From: Caproicibacter sp002399225
GTDB taxonomy: Bacteria; Bacillota; Clostridia; Oscillospirales; Acutalibacteraceae
Reading direction: 5' to 3'
NCBI GenBank assembly: GCA_036756705.1
Contig: DAIOKN010000022.1
Location: forward strand, 1-39,497
DNA: 39,497 bases
The notes beneath the pieces are model-generated. The model was given only the letters and a program-made list of their open reading frames with translations. It was not told where the DNA came from and searched no databases. The translations under genes and the position numbers were made by a program. Shown here one piece after another: positions 32,417 to 39,497 of the stretch (its first letter is position 1; every line of letters begins with the position of its first letter).

Positions 32417-32818
32417 TTATCTCTTGGAAAACTGGGGTGCGCGGCGAGCGGCTTTGAGTCCGTATTTCTTGCGCTCTTTCATTCTTGGGTCACGGGTCAG
32501 CAACCCGGCTTTTTTAAGAATGGGGCGCAGGTTTTCGGAGTCGTATTGTAAAAGGGCACGCGCAATGCCGTGGCGGATAGCCCCGGCCTGCCCGGTCACG
32601 CCGCCGCCTGCAACGCGGCAGACAACGTCGAATTTTTCGTCGGTCTTTGTCAGAACAAGCGGCTGGCGAACAATCAGCTTGAGTGTTTCCAGACCAAAGT
32701 AATCATCAATCTTACGCTCATTGACTGTGATCTTACCGCTGCCCTGGTAAAGCCTGACGCGCGCGACACTGCTTTTTCTTCTTCCGGTTCCATAAAAATA
32801 AGGTGCTTTTTCGTACAT
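32417..32818 (-). CDS. rpsI: 30S ribosomal protein S9
   Basis: 133 residues, near the C-terminal P-site contact of the small subunit. Has YGTGRRKSSVARVRL, the VNERKIDDYFGLETLKLIVRQPL block, and the basic tail KKYGLKAARRAPQFSKR that ends in the usual SKR. It follows rplM by 15 bases on the same strand, the standard L13-S9 pair. Confidence 0.98.
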   Translation of the reverse strand: MYEKAPYFYGTGRRKSSVARVRLYQGSGKITVNERKIDDYFGLETLKLIVRQPLVLTKTDEKFDVVCRVAGGGVTGQAGAIRHGIARALLQYDSENLRPILKKAGLLTRDPRMKERKKYGLKAARRAPQFSKR

Positions 32819-32833
32819 TCTGTGATCCTCCCC

Positions 32834-33262
32834 TTACAGTTCCCAGACTTGCGGCTTTTGGGCGGCATGACTGTGTTGGGCATCTTCAAACAGGCGGAGC
32901 CGCGCCATGGCGGCCCGGCCGATCGCATTGTCCGGGATCATCCCTTTGACGGCCAGTCTCATTGCCTTGCAGGGCTTTTCTTCCATCAGGGTCGAGTACA
33001 CGACTTTTTTCATGTGGCCGACATAAAGCGTGGGCTGATAATAAACTTTTTTAGCCAGTTTTTTGCCGGTTAAAACCGCCTCCCGGCAGTTGATGATGAT
33101 GACGTGGTCACCGCAGTCGACATGCGGCGTAAAAGTCGTCTTATGCTTACCGCGGAGCAGAGCAGCGGCCTGCGCGGCTACGCGCCCGAGCGGCCTTCCG
33201 GCGGCATCGATGACGTACCATTTACGCTCAATGCTGCCGGCTTTCGGCATATAGGTGGACAT
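32834..33262 (-). CDS. rplM: 50S ribosomal protein L13
   Basis: 142 residues with RKWYVIDAAGRPLGRVAAQAAALLRGKHKTTFTPHVDCGDHVIIIN and VKGMIPDNAIGRAAMARLRLFEDAQHSHAAQKP, the classic L13 blocks. Early assembly protein of the large subunit. AGGAGGT precedes the ATG. A promoter lies about 100 bases upstream with a hairpin between, which may be an autoregulatory leader. Confidence 0.98.
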   Translation of the reverse strand: MSTYMPKAGSIERKWYVIDAAGRPLGRVAAQAAALLRGKHKTTFTPHVDCGDHVIIINCREAVLTGKKLAKKVYYQPTLYVGHMKKVVYSTLMEEKPCKAMRLAVKGMIPDNAIGRAAMARLRLFEDAQHSHAAQKPQVWEL

Positions 33263-33321
33263 GGTTTGTTACCTCCTGAAATTTGATCGGTATCTTTTTA
33301 CTTTCACTTTTAAATAGGATA

Positions 33322-33348
33322 TTTCCGCATGCAAAATCAGCGCGGAAA
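33322..33348 (-). promoter_or_regulatory. Hairpin in the rplM leader (possible L13 autoregulatory element)
   Basis: TTTCCGC and GCGGAAA pair around a 13-base loop between the promoter and the rplM ribosome site. L13 leaders are known in Firmicutes, but I cannot match this one to the published consensus. Confidence 0.35.
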
Positions 33349-33360
33349 ACTACATCTTCG

Positions 33361-33389
33361 ATGTTACCACAGGCCTTCATGGATGTCAA
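33361..33389 (-). promoter_or_regulatory. Promoter of rplM-rpsI
   Basis: TTGACA (33384-33389) - 17 bp - TAACAT (33361-33366) on the minus strand. The 333-base gap 33263-33595 holds this promoter, the leader hairpin and the BirA-like box at 33516-33545; no coding frame is seen. Confidence 0.7.
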
Positions 33390-33515
33390 GAGAAAATAGC
33401 CGTATTTTTAATTTATTTGCTATAAACTCTTCTTTTCTCTTGTTTAGGCTCTTTCTCTTTCGTTCTCTACAGTTTCATTTTAAATTAGGAAGCAGGCAGT
33501 CACTTTTTCTTTCGA

Positions 33516-33545
33516 TTGTTAACCAAATAATATAAATTAGTTAAC
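33516..33545. promoter_or_regulatory. Orphan BirA-type operator downstream of bioY
   Basis: TTGTTAACC (33516-33524), then GTTAAC again at 33540-33545: the two GTTAAC cores are 16 bp apart, exactly as in the BirA consensus TTGTTAACC-N14-GGTTAACAA. No biotin gene follows on either side. A weak promoter-like TTGCCT/TATTAT overlaps on the minus strand. Confidence 0.55.
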
Positions 33546-33595
33546 TGTAAAGGCAAAATTAGGAAAAGCTCCGCTGCAAAGAGGACTTAAACGGT

Positions 33596-34147
33596 TTACG
33601 CCGCACGCGCGTTGCGGTCCAGCCGGTCATAAACCACACCAAGCCTGGCCGCCAGAGCCGTGGCAACCGCAATCTTCAGCGCGTCCCCAAGCAGAAACGG
33701 AAAGACGCAAAGCGCCAGGGAATCCCAGAGTCCCCGTCCGGTCACAATCATAAACCAGCCGGTGCCCAGAAAATAGCAGACAGCAAGTCCCGCCGCCATG
33801 GAACCTGCCAGCACCCGCGGCTTTCTCCCGAATTTTTCCGCCGCCTGCCCAACCAGCCACGCGGCCGCGGCATAGCCGGCAAGGTAACCGCCCGTCGGGC
33901 CGGCGAGGGCTCCCACTCCGCCGCGGAAGCCTGCAAAGACGGGCAGTCCCACCGCTCCCAGTATAAGATAAACCAGCTGGCTGAGCAGCCCTCCGGAAGC
34001 CCCGAGAATCCCGCCGGCCAAAAAGACGGAAAAAGTCGCCAGATTAATCGGCACCGGACCGATGGGAACAGACAATTGAGAAAGCACGGCGGTCAGCGCC
34101 GCAAAAACAGCGCAGACCGCCACTTGAAATCCCGATTTTTTCTCCAT
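33596..34147 (-). CDS. bioY: Biotin transporter BioY (ECF substrate-binding subunit)
   Basis: Membrane biotin-binding S component, 183 residues and about six helices. BioY features: VLSQLSVPIGPVPINLATFSVFLAGGILG, the LGAVGLPVFAGFRGGVGALAGPTGGYLAGY block, and the FLLGDALKIAVATALA helix. It normally works with the shared EcfT-EcfA module encoded elsewhere. The start is supported by the promoter and BirA-type box upstream at 34171-34224, which explains its likely repression when biotin is plentiful. Confidence 0.95.
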   Translation of the reverse strand: MEKKSGFQVAVCAVFAALTAVLSQLSVPIGPVPINLATFSVFLAGGILGASGGLLSQLVYLILGAVGLPVFAGFRGGVGALAGPTGGYLAGYAAAAWLVGQAAEKFGRKPRVLAGSMAAGLAVCYFLGTGWFMIVTGRGLWDSLALCVFPFLLGDALKIAVATALAARLGVVYDRLDRNARAA

Positions 34148-34170
34148 TTTTTATCTCTTCTTTTTCCTTA

Positions 34171-34224
34171 AGTATAAAGGCTTCTCTGTTAAATGTCAAC
34201 CTATCTATTATTTATTGTTTACAA
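34171..34224 (-). promoter_or_regulatory. bioY promoter with overlapping BirA-type operator
   Basis: TTGACA (34194-34199) - 17 bp - TATACT (34171-34176). The half-sites TTGTAAAC and GTTGACAT, 16 bp apart (34217-34224 and 34193-34200), overlap the -35, as expected for repression by biotinyl-AMP-loaded BirA. Confidence 0.78.
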
Positions 34225-34281
34225 TAGGGTAAATTCCAGCTTTTGGATCTTGCATCTTTTCCATGATTCCAGATAAAAAAT

Positions 34282-34308
34282 ACCCGCCTAAATCGGCGGG
34301 TATCAAGT
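34282..34308 (-). terminator. Terminator of the predicted 34.3-34.5 kb RNA
   Basis: ATACCCGCC and GGCGGGTAT pair around a 6-base loop, followed by a T-run on the minus strand. It ends before the bioY promoter. Confidence 0.85.
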
Positions 34309-34497
34309 TTCTAAATGTTTACTTTCATCCCCCCCAATTCTTCGCTCCCTATACTATATATATAGAAAGAACGGTATGGTTGGTCTTACCTTTTATCTTC
34401 CCGACAGCAGACACCAGCATCTGCCGGCAGCCACCCCAAACGGCAAGCGGCATGGCTTTTCGCAAGGGGCACTTTCGCCTTATTAAAAAAGCTCCGG
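34282..34497 (-). ncRNA. Candidate structured RNA of about 215 nt, possibly raiA-motif-like
   Basis: A promoter-like TATATT/TATTAT at 34502-34509 and the terminator at 34282-34308 bracket a run of hairpins: GGC-GAAAGU-GCC near the 5' end, CGGCAGA/TCTGCTG in the middle, and CTTTCTATA/TATAGGGAG (34344-34368). Although a 68-codon frame crosses it, that frame has only a TTG start with poor ribosome-site spacing. The size and structure density suggest a dedicated RNA. I mention the raiA motif as one possible match from general recollection, not from a search. Confidence 0.5.
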
Positions 34498-34588
34498 CTT
34501 TATAATATAGGAAAGTAAACGGGAAGTCCGCAAATTCAGGCCGGAGAAAATTCAAGGCACCTCACATACTGCGGATACAAAAAAATAT

Positions 34589-34618
34589 AAAAAAACAGCC
34601 ATCCTATTGGATGACTGC
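34589..34618 (-). terminator. Terminator of the 5S gene
   Basis: CAGTCATCC and GGATGGCTG form a 9-bp stem, followed on the minus strand by eight T residues. Confidence 0.88.
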
Positions 34619-34625
34619 TTTAAGA

Positions 34626-34742
<117 letters not shown>

Positions 34743-34767
34743 TTTATTCTGTCCTTGCGACTTTATT

Positions 34768-34796
34768 ATCATACCACTTGTTTCGACAAAATGCAA
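34768..34796 (-). promoter_or_regulatory. Promoter of the solitary 5S gene
   Basis: TTGCAT (34791-34796) - 17 bp - TATGAT (34768-34773), with the predicted start about 20 bases before the mature 5S end. The remaining bases 34797-34900 after the ABC permease show nothing else convincing. Confidence 0.7.
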
Positions 34797-34900
34797 GGAA
34801 AAAGAGAAATTTTTTTAATTTTTTGAAAATTTGTAGAATAGCGGGCAGCTTAACAAGTCTTAGGATGCCCCCAAACGCCCGAAAATATTCGCCCCAGGCC

Positions 34901-36499
34901 CTAATTTTCAAAAGAAGACAGAAGATTTCTGCAGCCGTAAAAGAGAAGCAGAGAGGCGAGAAGATTCCAGCAAACAAGCGGCAGCGCGGCAAGCAGCGGC
35001 GCCGCGCCCGCAGACGGCGTTTTCAGCAGAAACACAAGCCCCCACGTCCCGGCCGCGCCCGGGGCTGTCACCAGAAGCAGCAGGAGCAGGGAGAGCATCA
35101 TGACAAGCCCCCGGTTTGGAACACCGCCCAGCACCCGGCGGCTCAGCACACTTCCGGCGGTAAAGAGGAACCCAAACGCAGCATAGACCAGCATGCAGGC
35201 CAGCGCCATAAACGGATTCGCACGAAGGACGGCGCAGAGTGCGGAAAAGGCAACGACACCGTCCACAGCGGGTTTCAGCACCGTCGACAGCCCCGCCCAA
35301 AACAGCTTTGGAAACGGCGCTTCCGGGACCAGATAAAGGTATGGTTTTTCAAGCTCCCTGCTCCAGTCTCCTCCGGCGGTCTGAAAAAAGAGAAGGTAAA
35401 CGCTAAGACCGCAGCCTGTAAGAAGGATTGCGTCCGGTGTTGCCGGCTGCGCGTTCGACCGGCCAATCAGCGTCATCACAAAGGCCATGCCGAAATTGAC
35501 CAGCAGCAGAAGCACCGTTGAACCGCCAACCAGGGCAAAGCGGCTGTTTCGCCGGGCTTCCCGCAGATGCTTATAAAAGAAGGCGCTTGCGCCCCATCCT
35601 GCCCCGATTCCGGTTTTTCCGGCCTTTCTGCGCCGAAACGTGCCCGCCGCCAGCCGGCGATTTCCCTTCGCATTCCGGCGCAGTTCAAACATCTTTTCCG
35701 CATGGCCCAGCACATCCTCATAGTAATCCGCGTCTGATTTTAGAAACAGAAACAGTACCAGTGCAAGAAACGCGGCCGTCAGGGCGGCATAGAGCGCCGC
35801 GCCAGCCGGATGGCCGCCAATCAGCGCAAACACGCCGCCGCGCGTCCAGCCAACGACCGGGAATCCGTCAAGGATCGGCGATGCGCCGATCCGAATGATT
35901 CCCGTAAGGCTCGGTTCCCGCCCCGCCCGAGAAAGCACGAAAAGGGCAAACAGAAGCGGAACGGCCAGAATTCCGGCTTTGACGGCCGCACGCTGCACGG
36001 GCCCGCGGTTTGCAATGCAGTAAAGCAACAGTGCCAGCATTTGCACAACGACCAAAAACAGGGCCGTTCCCAAGAGCAGAACAACGACATCTGCGGCGGT
36101 GATTCCGAACGTGTTGATCAGCATCCCGCTGTAAAACAGCAGAAATGCGAACCCCGCAAAGGTTTTTCCTGTTTGCCTCACCAAGCCGAAAGCCAAAATG
36201 TTTTTCGGCGAAACCGGCGATACAAAAAGAAGGTTGACATCCGACATCCTAAACAGCGACATACCGGAATCCAGAGAAGAAAGTGCGGTGATAGTGCCCA
36301 GCGCCAGCAGCCAGACCAGAAAGCCGCTTTGCAAAACCGTAAAATCCATTTTGCGCCCCGGCTGAGCCGGCATGGCAAACAGCATCCAGAAAACCAGCGC
36401 GGCAGAGGCCAGAACCGCAATCAGCCGCGCAGGGTGCCGGATCAACTGCAACACCGTATTTTTGACCTGCTTACGCGCTATGTACAGAATTGCACTCAA
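34901..36499 (-). CDS. ABC transporter permease, putative exporter
   Basis: 532 residues with about 12 hydrophobic helices and a basic cytoplasmic loop near the middle (RRNAKGNRRLAAGTFRRRKAGK), the layout of the large single-chain exporter permeases (putative ABC exporter families in Firmicutes). The frame opens at 36601, inside the ATPase gene; a TTG at 36499 with AAAGGAGA six bases upstream is the better start, giving a 29-base overlap with the ATPase end. The substrate is unknown. The C-terminal end lies about 160 bases upstream of the 5S gene with no strong terminator between. Confidence 0.82.
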   Translation of the reverse strand: MSAILYIARKQVKNTVLQLIRHPARLIAVLASAALVFWMLFAMPAQPGRKMDFTVLQSGFLVWLLALGTITALSSLDSGMSLFRMSDVNLLFVSPVSPKNILAFGLVRQTGKTFAGFAFLLFYSGMLINTFGITAADVVVLLLGTALFLVVVQMLALLLYCIANRGPVQRAAVKAGILAVPLLFALFVLSRAGREPSLTGIIRIGASPILDGFPVVGWTRGGVFALIGGHPAGAALYAALTAAFLALVLFLFLKSDADYYEDVLGHAEKMFELRRNAKGNRRLAAGTFRRRKAGKTGIGAGWGASAFFYKHLREARRNSRFALVGGSTVLLLLVNFGMAFVMTLIGRSNAQPATPDAILLTGCGLSVYLLFFQTAGGDWSRELEKPYLYLVPEAPFPKLFWAGLSTVLKPAVDGVVAFSALCAVLRANPFMALACMLVYAAFGFLFTAGSVLSRRVLGGVPNRGLVMMLSLLLLLLVTAPGAAGTWGLVFLLKTPSAGAAPLLAALPLVCWNLLASLLLFYGCRNLLSSFEN

Positions 36500-37208
36500 C
36501 GGGATTCTCCTTTCCTTCCGTAATCGAGAAAAACAGCTTTTCCAGACTTTCGCCGCCCGCTTCCATGTCTTTGCGCGTGCGTTCCGCCGCGATCTTCCCA
36601 TCTTTCATAATCAGCGCGCGGTCCCAAATCTGCCGGACGGTGTCCAGCATATGGGTGCTGACCAGTACGGAGCAGCCATCGGCGCGCAGTTCTCCGAGGA
36701 TACCGCGCAGCTCCTTGATGGCATGGGGATCGAGTCCAATCAGGGGCTCATCCAGCAGAACGGCCCTCGGTGCCGGCAGCAGCGCACAGCAGATACTCAG
36801 TTTTTGCTGCATCCCTTTGGAAAGCTCGCCGCCGAGTTTCTCTTTTTTATCCCCCATCTCCATCCGCTCCAACAGAGAATCGGCACGTTTTTGCCAGTCC
36901 CGGATGCGGTAGGCCCGTGCGATAAATTCCAGGTGCTCAAAGACTGTCAGGAACTCCATCGGCGCGGGGAGTTCTGGGACATAGCCGAAACAGTGTTTTG
37001 CCTCCACGCTCTTATTTGGATGCCCGCAGACCAGCACAGTCCCCTCAAACCGCAGCAGTCCCGCAATGCACTTGATCGCGGTTGATTTTCCCGCCCCATT
37101 GGGGCCGGCCAAAACGGCAATTTCTCCATCTTCCACCCGAAAATTCAGGTCGTCGTTTGCCAGCAGCTTTTGATATTGCTTGGTCAGGTGTTGTATTTCC
37201 AGCATCAT
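36471..37208 (-). CDS. ABC transporter ATP-binding protein
   Basis: 245 residues: Walker A GPNGAGKST at 35-43, Q-loop region before FGYVPE, signature LSKGMQQKL (variant of LSGGQ) at about 128-136, Walker B AVLLDEP, D-loop LIGLDP and H-loop STHML. An ABC-2-type exporter ATPase that would pair with the permease downstream. The start ATG ATG follows GGAGG and overlaps the stop of the zinc-ribbon gene in an ATGA junction. Substrate unknown. Confidence 0.93.
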   Translation of the reverse strand: MMLEIQHLTKQYQKLLANDDLNFRVEDGEIAVLAGPNGAGKSTAIKCIAGLLRFEGTVLVCGHPNKSVEAKHCFGYVPELPAPMEFLTVFEHLEFIARAYRIRDWQKRADSLLERMEMGDKKEKLGGELSKGMQQKLSICCALLPAPRAVLLDEPLIGLDPHAIKELRGILGELRADGCSVLVSTHMLDTVRQIWDRALIMKDGKIAAERTRKDMEAGGESLEKLFFSITEGKENPVECNSVHSA

Positions 37209-37453
37209 TTTCCTCCGATTTTTATTTTCTGCATAAATTTCTGGCGCCGCACGACAGAAAAGCTAAAGAAAAACGCCGCCAGTATGGACCCGGCTGCGGC
37301 CCCAAGATTCCATGCTCCGCATTTCGGACAATAAAAATTGGGAACGTCTGCCAGTGGGACAGTTCGCTCCAATTCCAAGATAATCTCATCATACTGTATT
37401 TTCAAACGAATTTCAAACACAATTTTATACAAGGAAATTATAGCAAAAAACAT
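37205..37453 (-). CDS. Small zinc-ribbon membrane protein ahead of the ABC exporter
   Basis: The frame is 82 residues; the C-terminal half has YCPKCGAWN (half of a zinc ribbon) followed by one membrane helix (LGAAAGSILAAFFFSFSVV) and a basic tail. The start is uncertain: a promoter (TTGAAA-N17-TATGAT at 37388-37416) lies inside the first third, so either the 82-codon reading is too long or that promoter is internal. A shorter protein of about 50 residues is possible. It is coupled to the ATPase gene by the ATGA overlap, so is likely part of the transporter unit. Confidence 0.6.
   Translation of the reverse strand: MFFAIISLYKIVFEIRLKIQYDEIILELERTVPLADVPNFYCPKCGAWNLGAAAGSILAAFFFSFSVVRRQKFMQKIKIGGK
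37388..37416 (-). promoter_or_regulatory. Promoter of the ABC exporter unit
   Basis: TTGAAA (37411-37416) - 17 bp - TATGAT (37388-37393) on the minus strand. Confidence 0.65.
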
Positions 37454-37546
37454 TGAAGTTTTTTAATTCGGTAAATCGTTTTAAAGTACAGGAGATACGA
37501 AAGGCGAAAAGATTCGCTAAAAATATAAGGATAGGATGCAGAAATT

Positions 37547-38233
37547 TTGTCGTGCTTACTGACATTATTGCTTACCGCAGTCTTTACAATGCTAATTTAC
37601 AAAGGAAAGATCCAAGTAAAAATATTTGGATCCCCGGTAAAAGATCTATTGCTTGGCATATGCTTCGGCGTGATATGGATCGGTGCCTCTGTTGCGGTTT
37701 TGTATTTAAGCGGGATTCTCCGTTTTGCCGGTAAAAATGATGTTCAATCTCTTCCCATATGGCTGATCGCCGCCCTGCTCAATGTTATCATGCAGGAATA
37801 TTTAATGCGCGGGTACCTATTTCAATTTCTGGCTCAAAAGGTTAATTCCATTACGGCAATCATCATATCGACACTCTTGTTTACCGTGATGCACGGCGGA
37901 GCTTTTGAGGCAGGAGTGATTGCGGTCCTCAATGTGATTACCATGAGCGTATTTATTTCACTCCTGTTATTGTATACCGGTAATCTTCTGGCGCCTATTC
38001 TTGCACATTTTATTTGGAATTCCGTCGGGGGGATTCTTCTAGGAGGCGTATTGCTGGCTGACGATTACCCGAAGGTATTAAACTGTACATTTTCAGGGAG
38101 TACCCTGTTAACCAGCGGATCAGCAAAAATTGAGGGCAGCGTAATCGTATTGATTGTGAATTGCCTGCTGATCTTAGCGGTGCATTTTATGATAAGGAAA
38201 CATAGCAAGAAGCGGATATCATGGAAAAAATGA
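37547..38233 (+). CDS. CPBP-family intramembrane metalloprotease, possibly 5'-truncated
   Basis: 228 residues with about six helices. CPBP/CAAX-protease motifs: QEYLMRGYLF (usual EExxxR, first Glu is Gln here), FTVMHGG, and HFIWNSVGG. The family includes CAAX-type proteases and bacteriocin-immunity proteins; the Gln substitution in motif 1 could weaken activity. The TTG start at 37547 follows a modest AGGA; a stronger AGGAG at 37490 precedes no start in this frame, and another frame there reads RKAKRFAKNIRIGCRNFVVL, so a 5' frameshift is possible. AT-rich compared with the rest of the window. Confidence 0.65.
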   Translation: MSCLLTLLLTAVFTMLIYKGKIQVKIFGSPVKDLLLGICFGVIWIGASVAVLYLSGILRFAGKNDVQSLPIWLIAALLNVIMQEYLMRGYLFQFLAQKVNSITAIIISTLLFTVMHGGAFEAGVIAVLNVITMSVFISLLLLYTGNLLAPILAHFIWNSVGGILLGGVLLADDYPKVLNCTFSGSTLLTSGSAKIEGSVIVLIVNCLLILAVHFMIRKHSKKRISWKK

Positions 38234-39089
38234 CTCGAAAAAGGCTTTTGCTGTTTATCATAATCTCAGCATTATTCTTAACGATATTGAGCATTTTGTA
38301 TTACGAAAACAGGAATAGCATGTTTTTGTCAATCTGTAATGTTTACGCCGGCAATCAGCGCAGTAATCACAAGGCTGCTGACTCATGAAGGATTTTGTAA
38401 TTCATATCTCAAACCTCATTTCAGAGGTAATCTGAAATGGTACTTCTCAACGTGGCTGCTCACGCCTGCCGTTGCATATTTTGGTGCGATACTGTGTTTT
38501 TTGATTTTTCCAAGTACTTTTGATCCTCTTGGCTCATCGTACTCAATCTGCTCCGGCCTGACAACCACCTTGCAATACATTTCTCAACTGATGCGGATGA
38601 TTCCCCTTGCGATATTGATCAATCCGATCATGGGCATTCTTCTGTGTTTTGGAGAAGAATTCGGCTGGCGGGGATACTTGCTGCCGAAACTGAACGAGAA
38701 ATATACCCCGATTTGTGTCCGTTATTCTTACGGGAATCATATGGGGAGTATGGCATGCTCCATTTGTTGCAATGGGATATAACTACGGGGAGGGGCACCC
38801 GTTAGCGAATATACTTGCCATGATCGTGTTTAGTGTCGCCATCGGCACGATTCAGGGCTTCTTGTTTTTCAGGACTCGGTCGATCTGGCCCTCGGTTCTT
38901 TTCCATGCAGCAGAAAATGGAATGGATCTGTGGGCACCGTCGGATTTGTTCATGTCAAAAACTCCGAACTTATTCATCGGACCAAATATTGTCGGCATAA
39001 TCGGCGGAATCGGGTTTGTGATCGTTGCTATCTGCTGCCTGCCCTTTTTATTGAAACAAGCAAACGGAGATACCGTCCATTCAGATTAA
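38221..39089 (+). pseudogene. CPBP-family membrane protease with two frameshifts
   Basis: Three successive frames read as one protein. From 38221 the first frame (MEKMTRKRLLLF...) gives about 39 residues; near 38338 one extra base shifts to a frame with FTPAISAVITRLLTHEGF, NPIMGILLCFGEEFGWRGYLLPKLNEK (motif EExxxR); near 38714 one extra base shifts again to VILTGIIWGVWHAPFVAMGYNYGEG and FHAAENGMDLWAP (His motifs). Rejoined, it would be about 288 residues with intact catalytic motifs. It overlaps the previous CPBP gene by 13 bases. The frames were judged from continuity of motifs; sequencing error is not excluded. Confidence 0.8.
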
Positions 39090-39275
39090 CCGTACTTTCG
39101 GTATGAAAACAGCTCGCGGACTTCGTTTTGAATACAATGAACGCGGCCGTATAAAAGAAGGTCACCGCAGAGATGCAACTCCACAGTGACCAAGGGCTTC
39201 CATACACTTCCACAGAATATCTTCACTAACAAAAGGATACGGTATTACGCCGTAATGAGCATATTCAGCTAAAAA

Positions 39276-39312
39276 CAAAGCTGACATCGCTAGAAAGGCG
39301 ACGTCAGCTTGC
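39276..39312. terminator. Hairpin after the CPBP pseudogene
   Basis: AAGCTGAC and GTCAGCTT (with inner TCGC/GCGA) form a long stem; flanks are A/T-rich on both sides. The 408-base stretch 39090-39497 contains this, a second hairpin and the rRNA-leader-like motif; no coding frame is credible. Confidence 0.5.
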
Positions 39313-39403
39313 TTAAATCAATGATATTCTACGAGGGCCTTCTTTTTACCGTCCATTCTACCTGGAAACAGTTCATACCTGATAACCCTCTAAATAAGAA
39401 AAA

Positions 39404-39430
39404 GCCTGCACGCTCTGCAGGCTTTCCATT
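39404..39430. terminator. Second hairpin near the right edge
   Basis: GCCTGCA and TGCAGGC with a 5-base loop, A-run before and T-containing sequence after. Confidence 0.6.
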
Positions 39431-39449
39431 TCCGGACACTGAGTATTTT

Positions 39450-39497
39450 CAACGTACCCTCAAAACTGAACAAAACTGGAAGCAGAAAAAGTAAAAA
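39450..39497 (+). promoter_or_regulatory. Sequence resembling an rRNA-operon leader
   Basis: CTCAAAACTGAACAAAA at about 39459 resembles the AAAACTGAACAA-type boxA/leader sequence just before 16S genes in Firmicutes. The window ends before any 16S could appear. Confidence 0.3.

Noticed and set aside
34349..34555. 68-codon minus-strand frame between bioY and 5S
   Set aside because: Overlaps the predicted structured RNA and its promoter; ribosome-site spacing is poor. Kept as an RNA candidate instead.
39309..39494. 61-codon plus-strand frame at the right edge
   Set aside because: Runs through two hairpins and has no ribosome site.

Overview
The window looks like a chromosomal segment of an endospore-forming, single-membrane Firmicute, most likely a Clostridia of the Ruminococcaceae/Oscillospiraceae type. 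Evidence: spoVT, asnB, a YabE-like G5/3D-domain protein, a BioY transporter with a BirA-type operator, TTG/GTG starts with strong AGGAGG ribosome sites, classical TTGACA-N17-TATAAT promoters, and the Firmicutes order rimP-nusA-ylxR-ylxQ-infB-rbfA-nrnA-truB-ribF-rpsO-pnp. The assignment is inferred from gene content; no taxonomic search was possible. Most of the window is GC-rich; 37.4-39.3 kb is visibly AT-richer.

Layout. 0-4.4 kb: galE, a conserved hypothetical, a CpXC zinc protein and asnB. 4.4-8.1 kb (minus strand): a lipoprotein, a DUF1648 membrane protein behind a perfect promoter with nested dyads, pgcA and a YfcE-type phosphoesterase. 8.1-9.1 kb: three small unknown genes in one unit. 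9.1-12.3 kb: proB-proA plus an unknown membrane protein. 12.5 kb: an XRE regulator. 12.8-23.6 kb: the translation/RNA-metabolism block, with candidate regulatory RNA structures ahead of rimP, rpsO and pnp. 23.7-24.9 kb: spoVT and a lipoprotein.

24.97-30.03 kb is the most unusual part: a tightly packed minus-strand unit rpe - rnfC - rnfD - rnfE - rnfA - NUDIX - lipoprotein. The Rnf genes lack rnfG and rnfB. RnfC is shortened. RnfA and RnfE have lost all four cysteines that hold the intramembrane [2Fe-2S] cluster, and the RnfD FMN-acceptor threonine is replaced by serine. Yet all frames are open and the genes are translationally coupled. This looks like a retained Rnf-derived membrane complex with a changed redox function, and it is the best candidate here for an undescribed system.

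30.3-34.9 kb: a G5/3D cell-wall protein, rplM-rpsI, bioY with two BirA-like boxes (one upstream, one orphan downstream), a probable structured RNA of about 215 nt with its own terminator, and a solitary 5S rRNA gene with its own promoter and terminator. 34.9-37.45 kb: an ABC exporter with a small zinc-ribbon protein. 37.5-39.1 kb: a CPBP-family membrane protease and a second CPBP gene broken by two frameshifts. 39.1-39.5 kb: hairpins and a motif resembling the leader found just upstream of rRNA operons.
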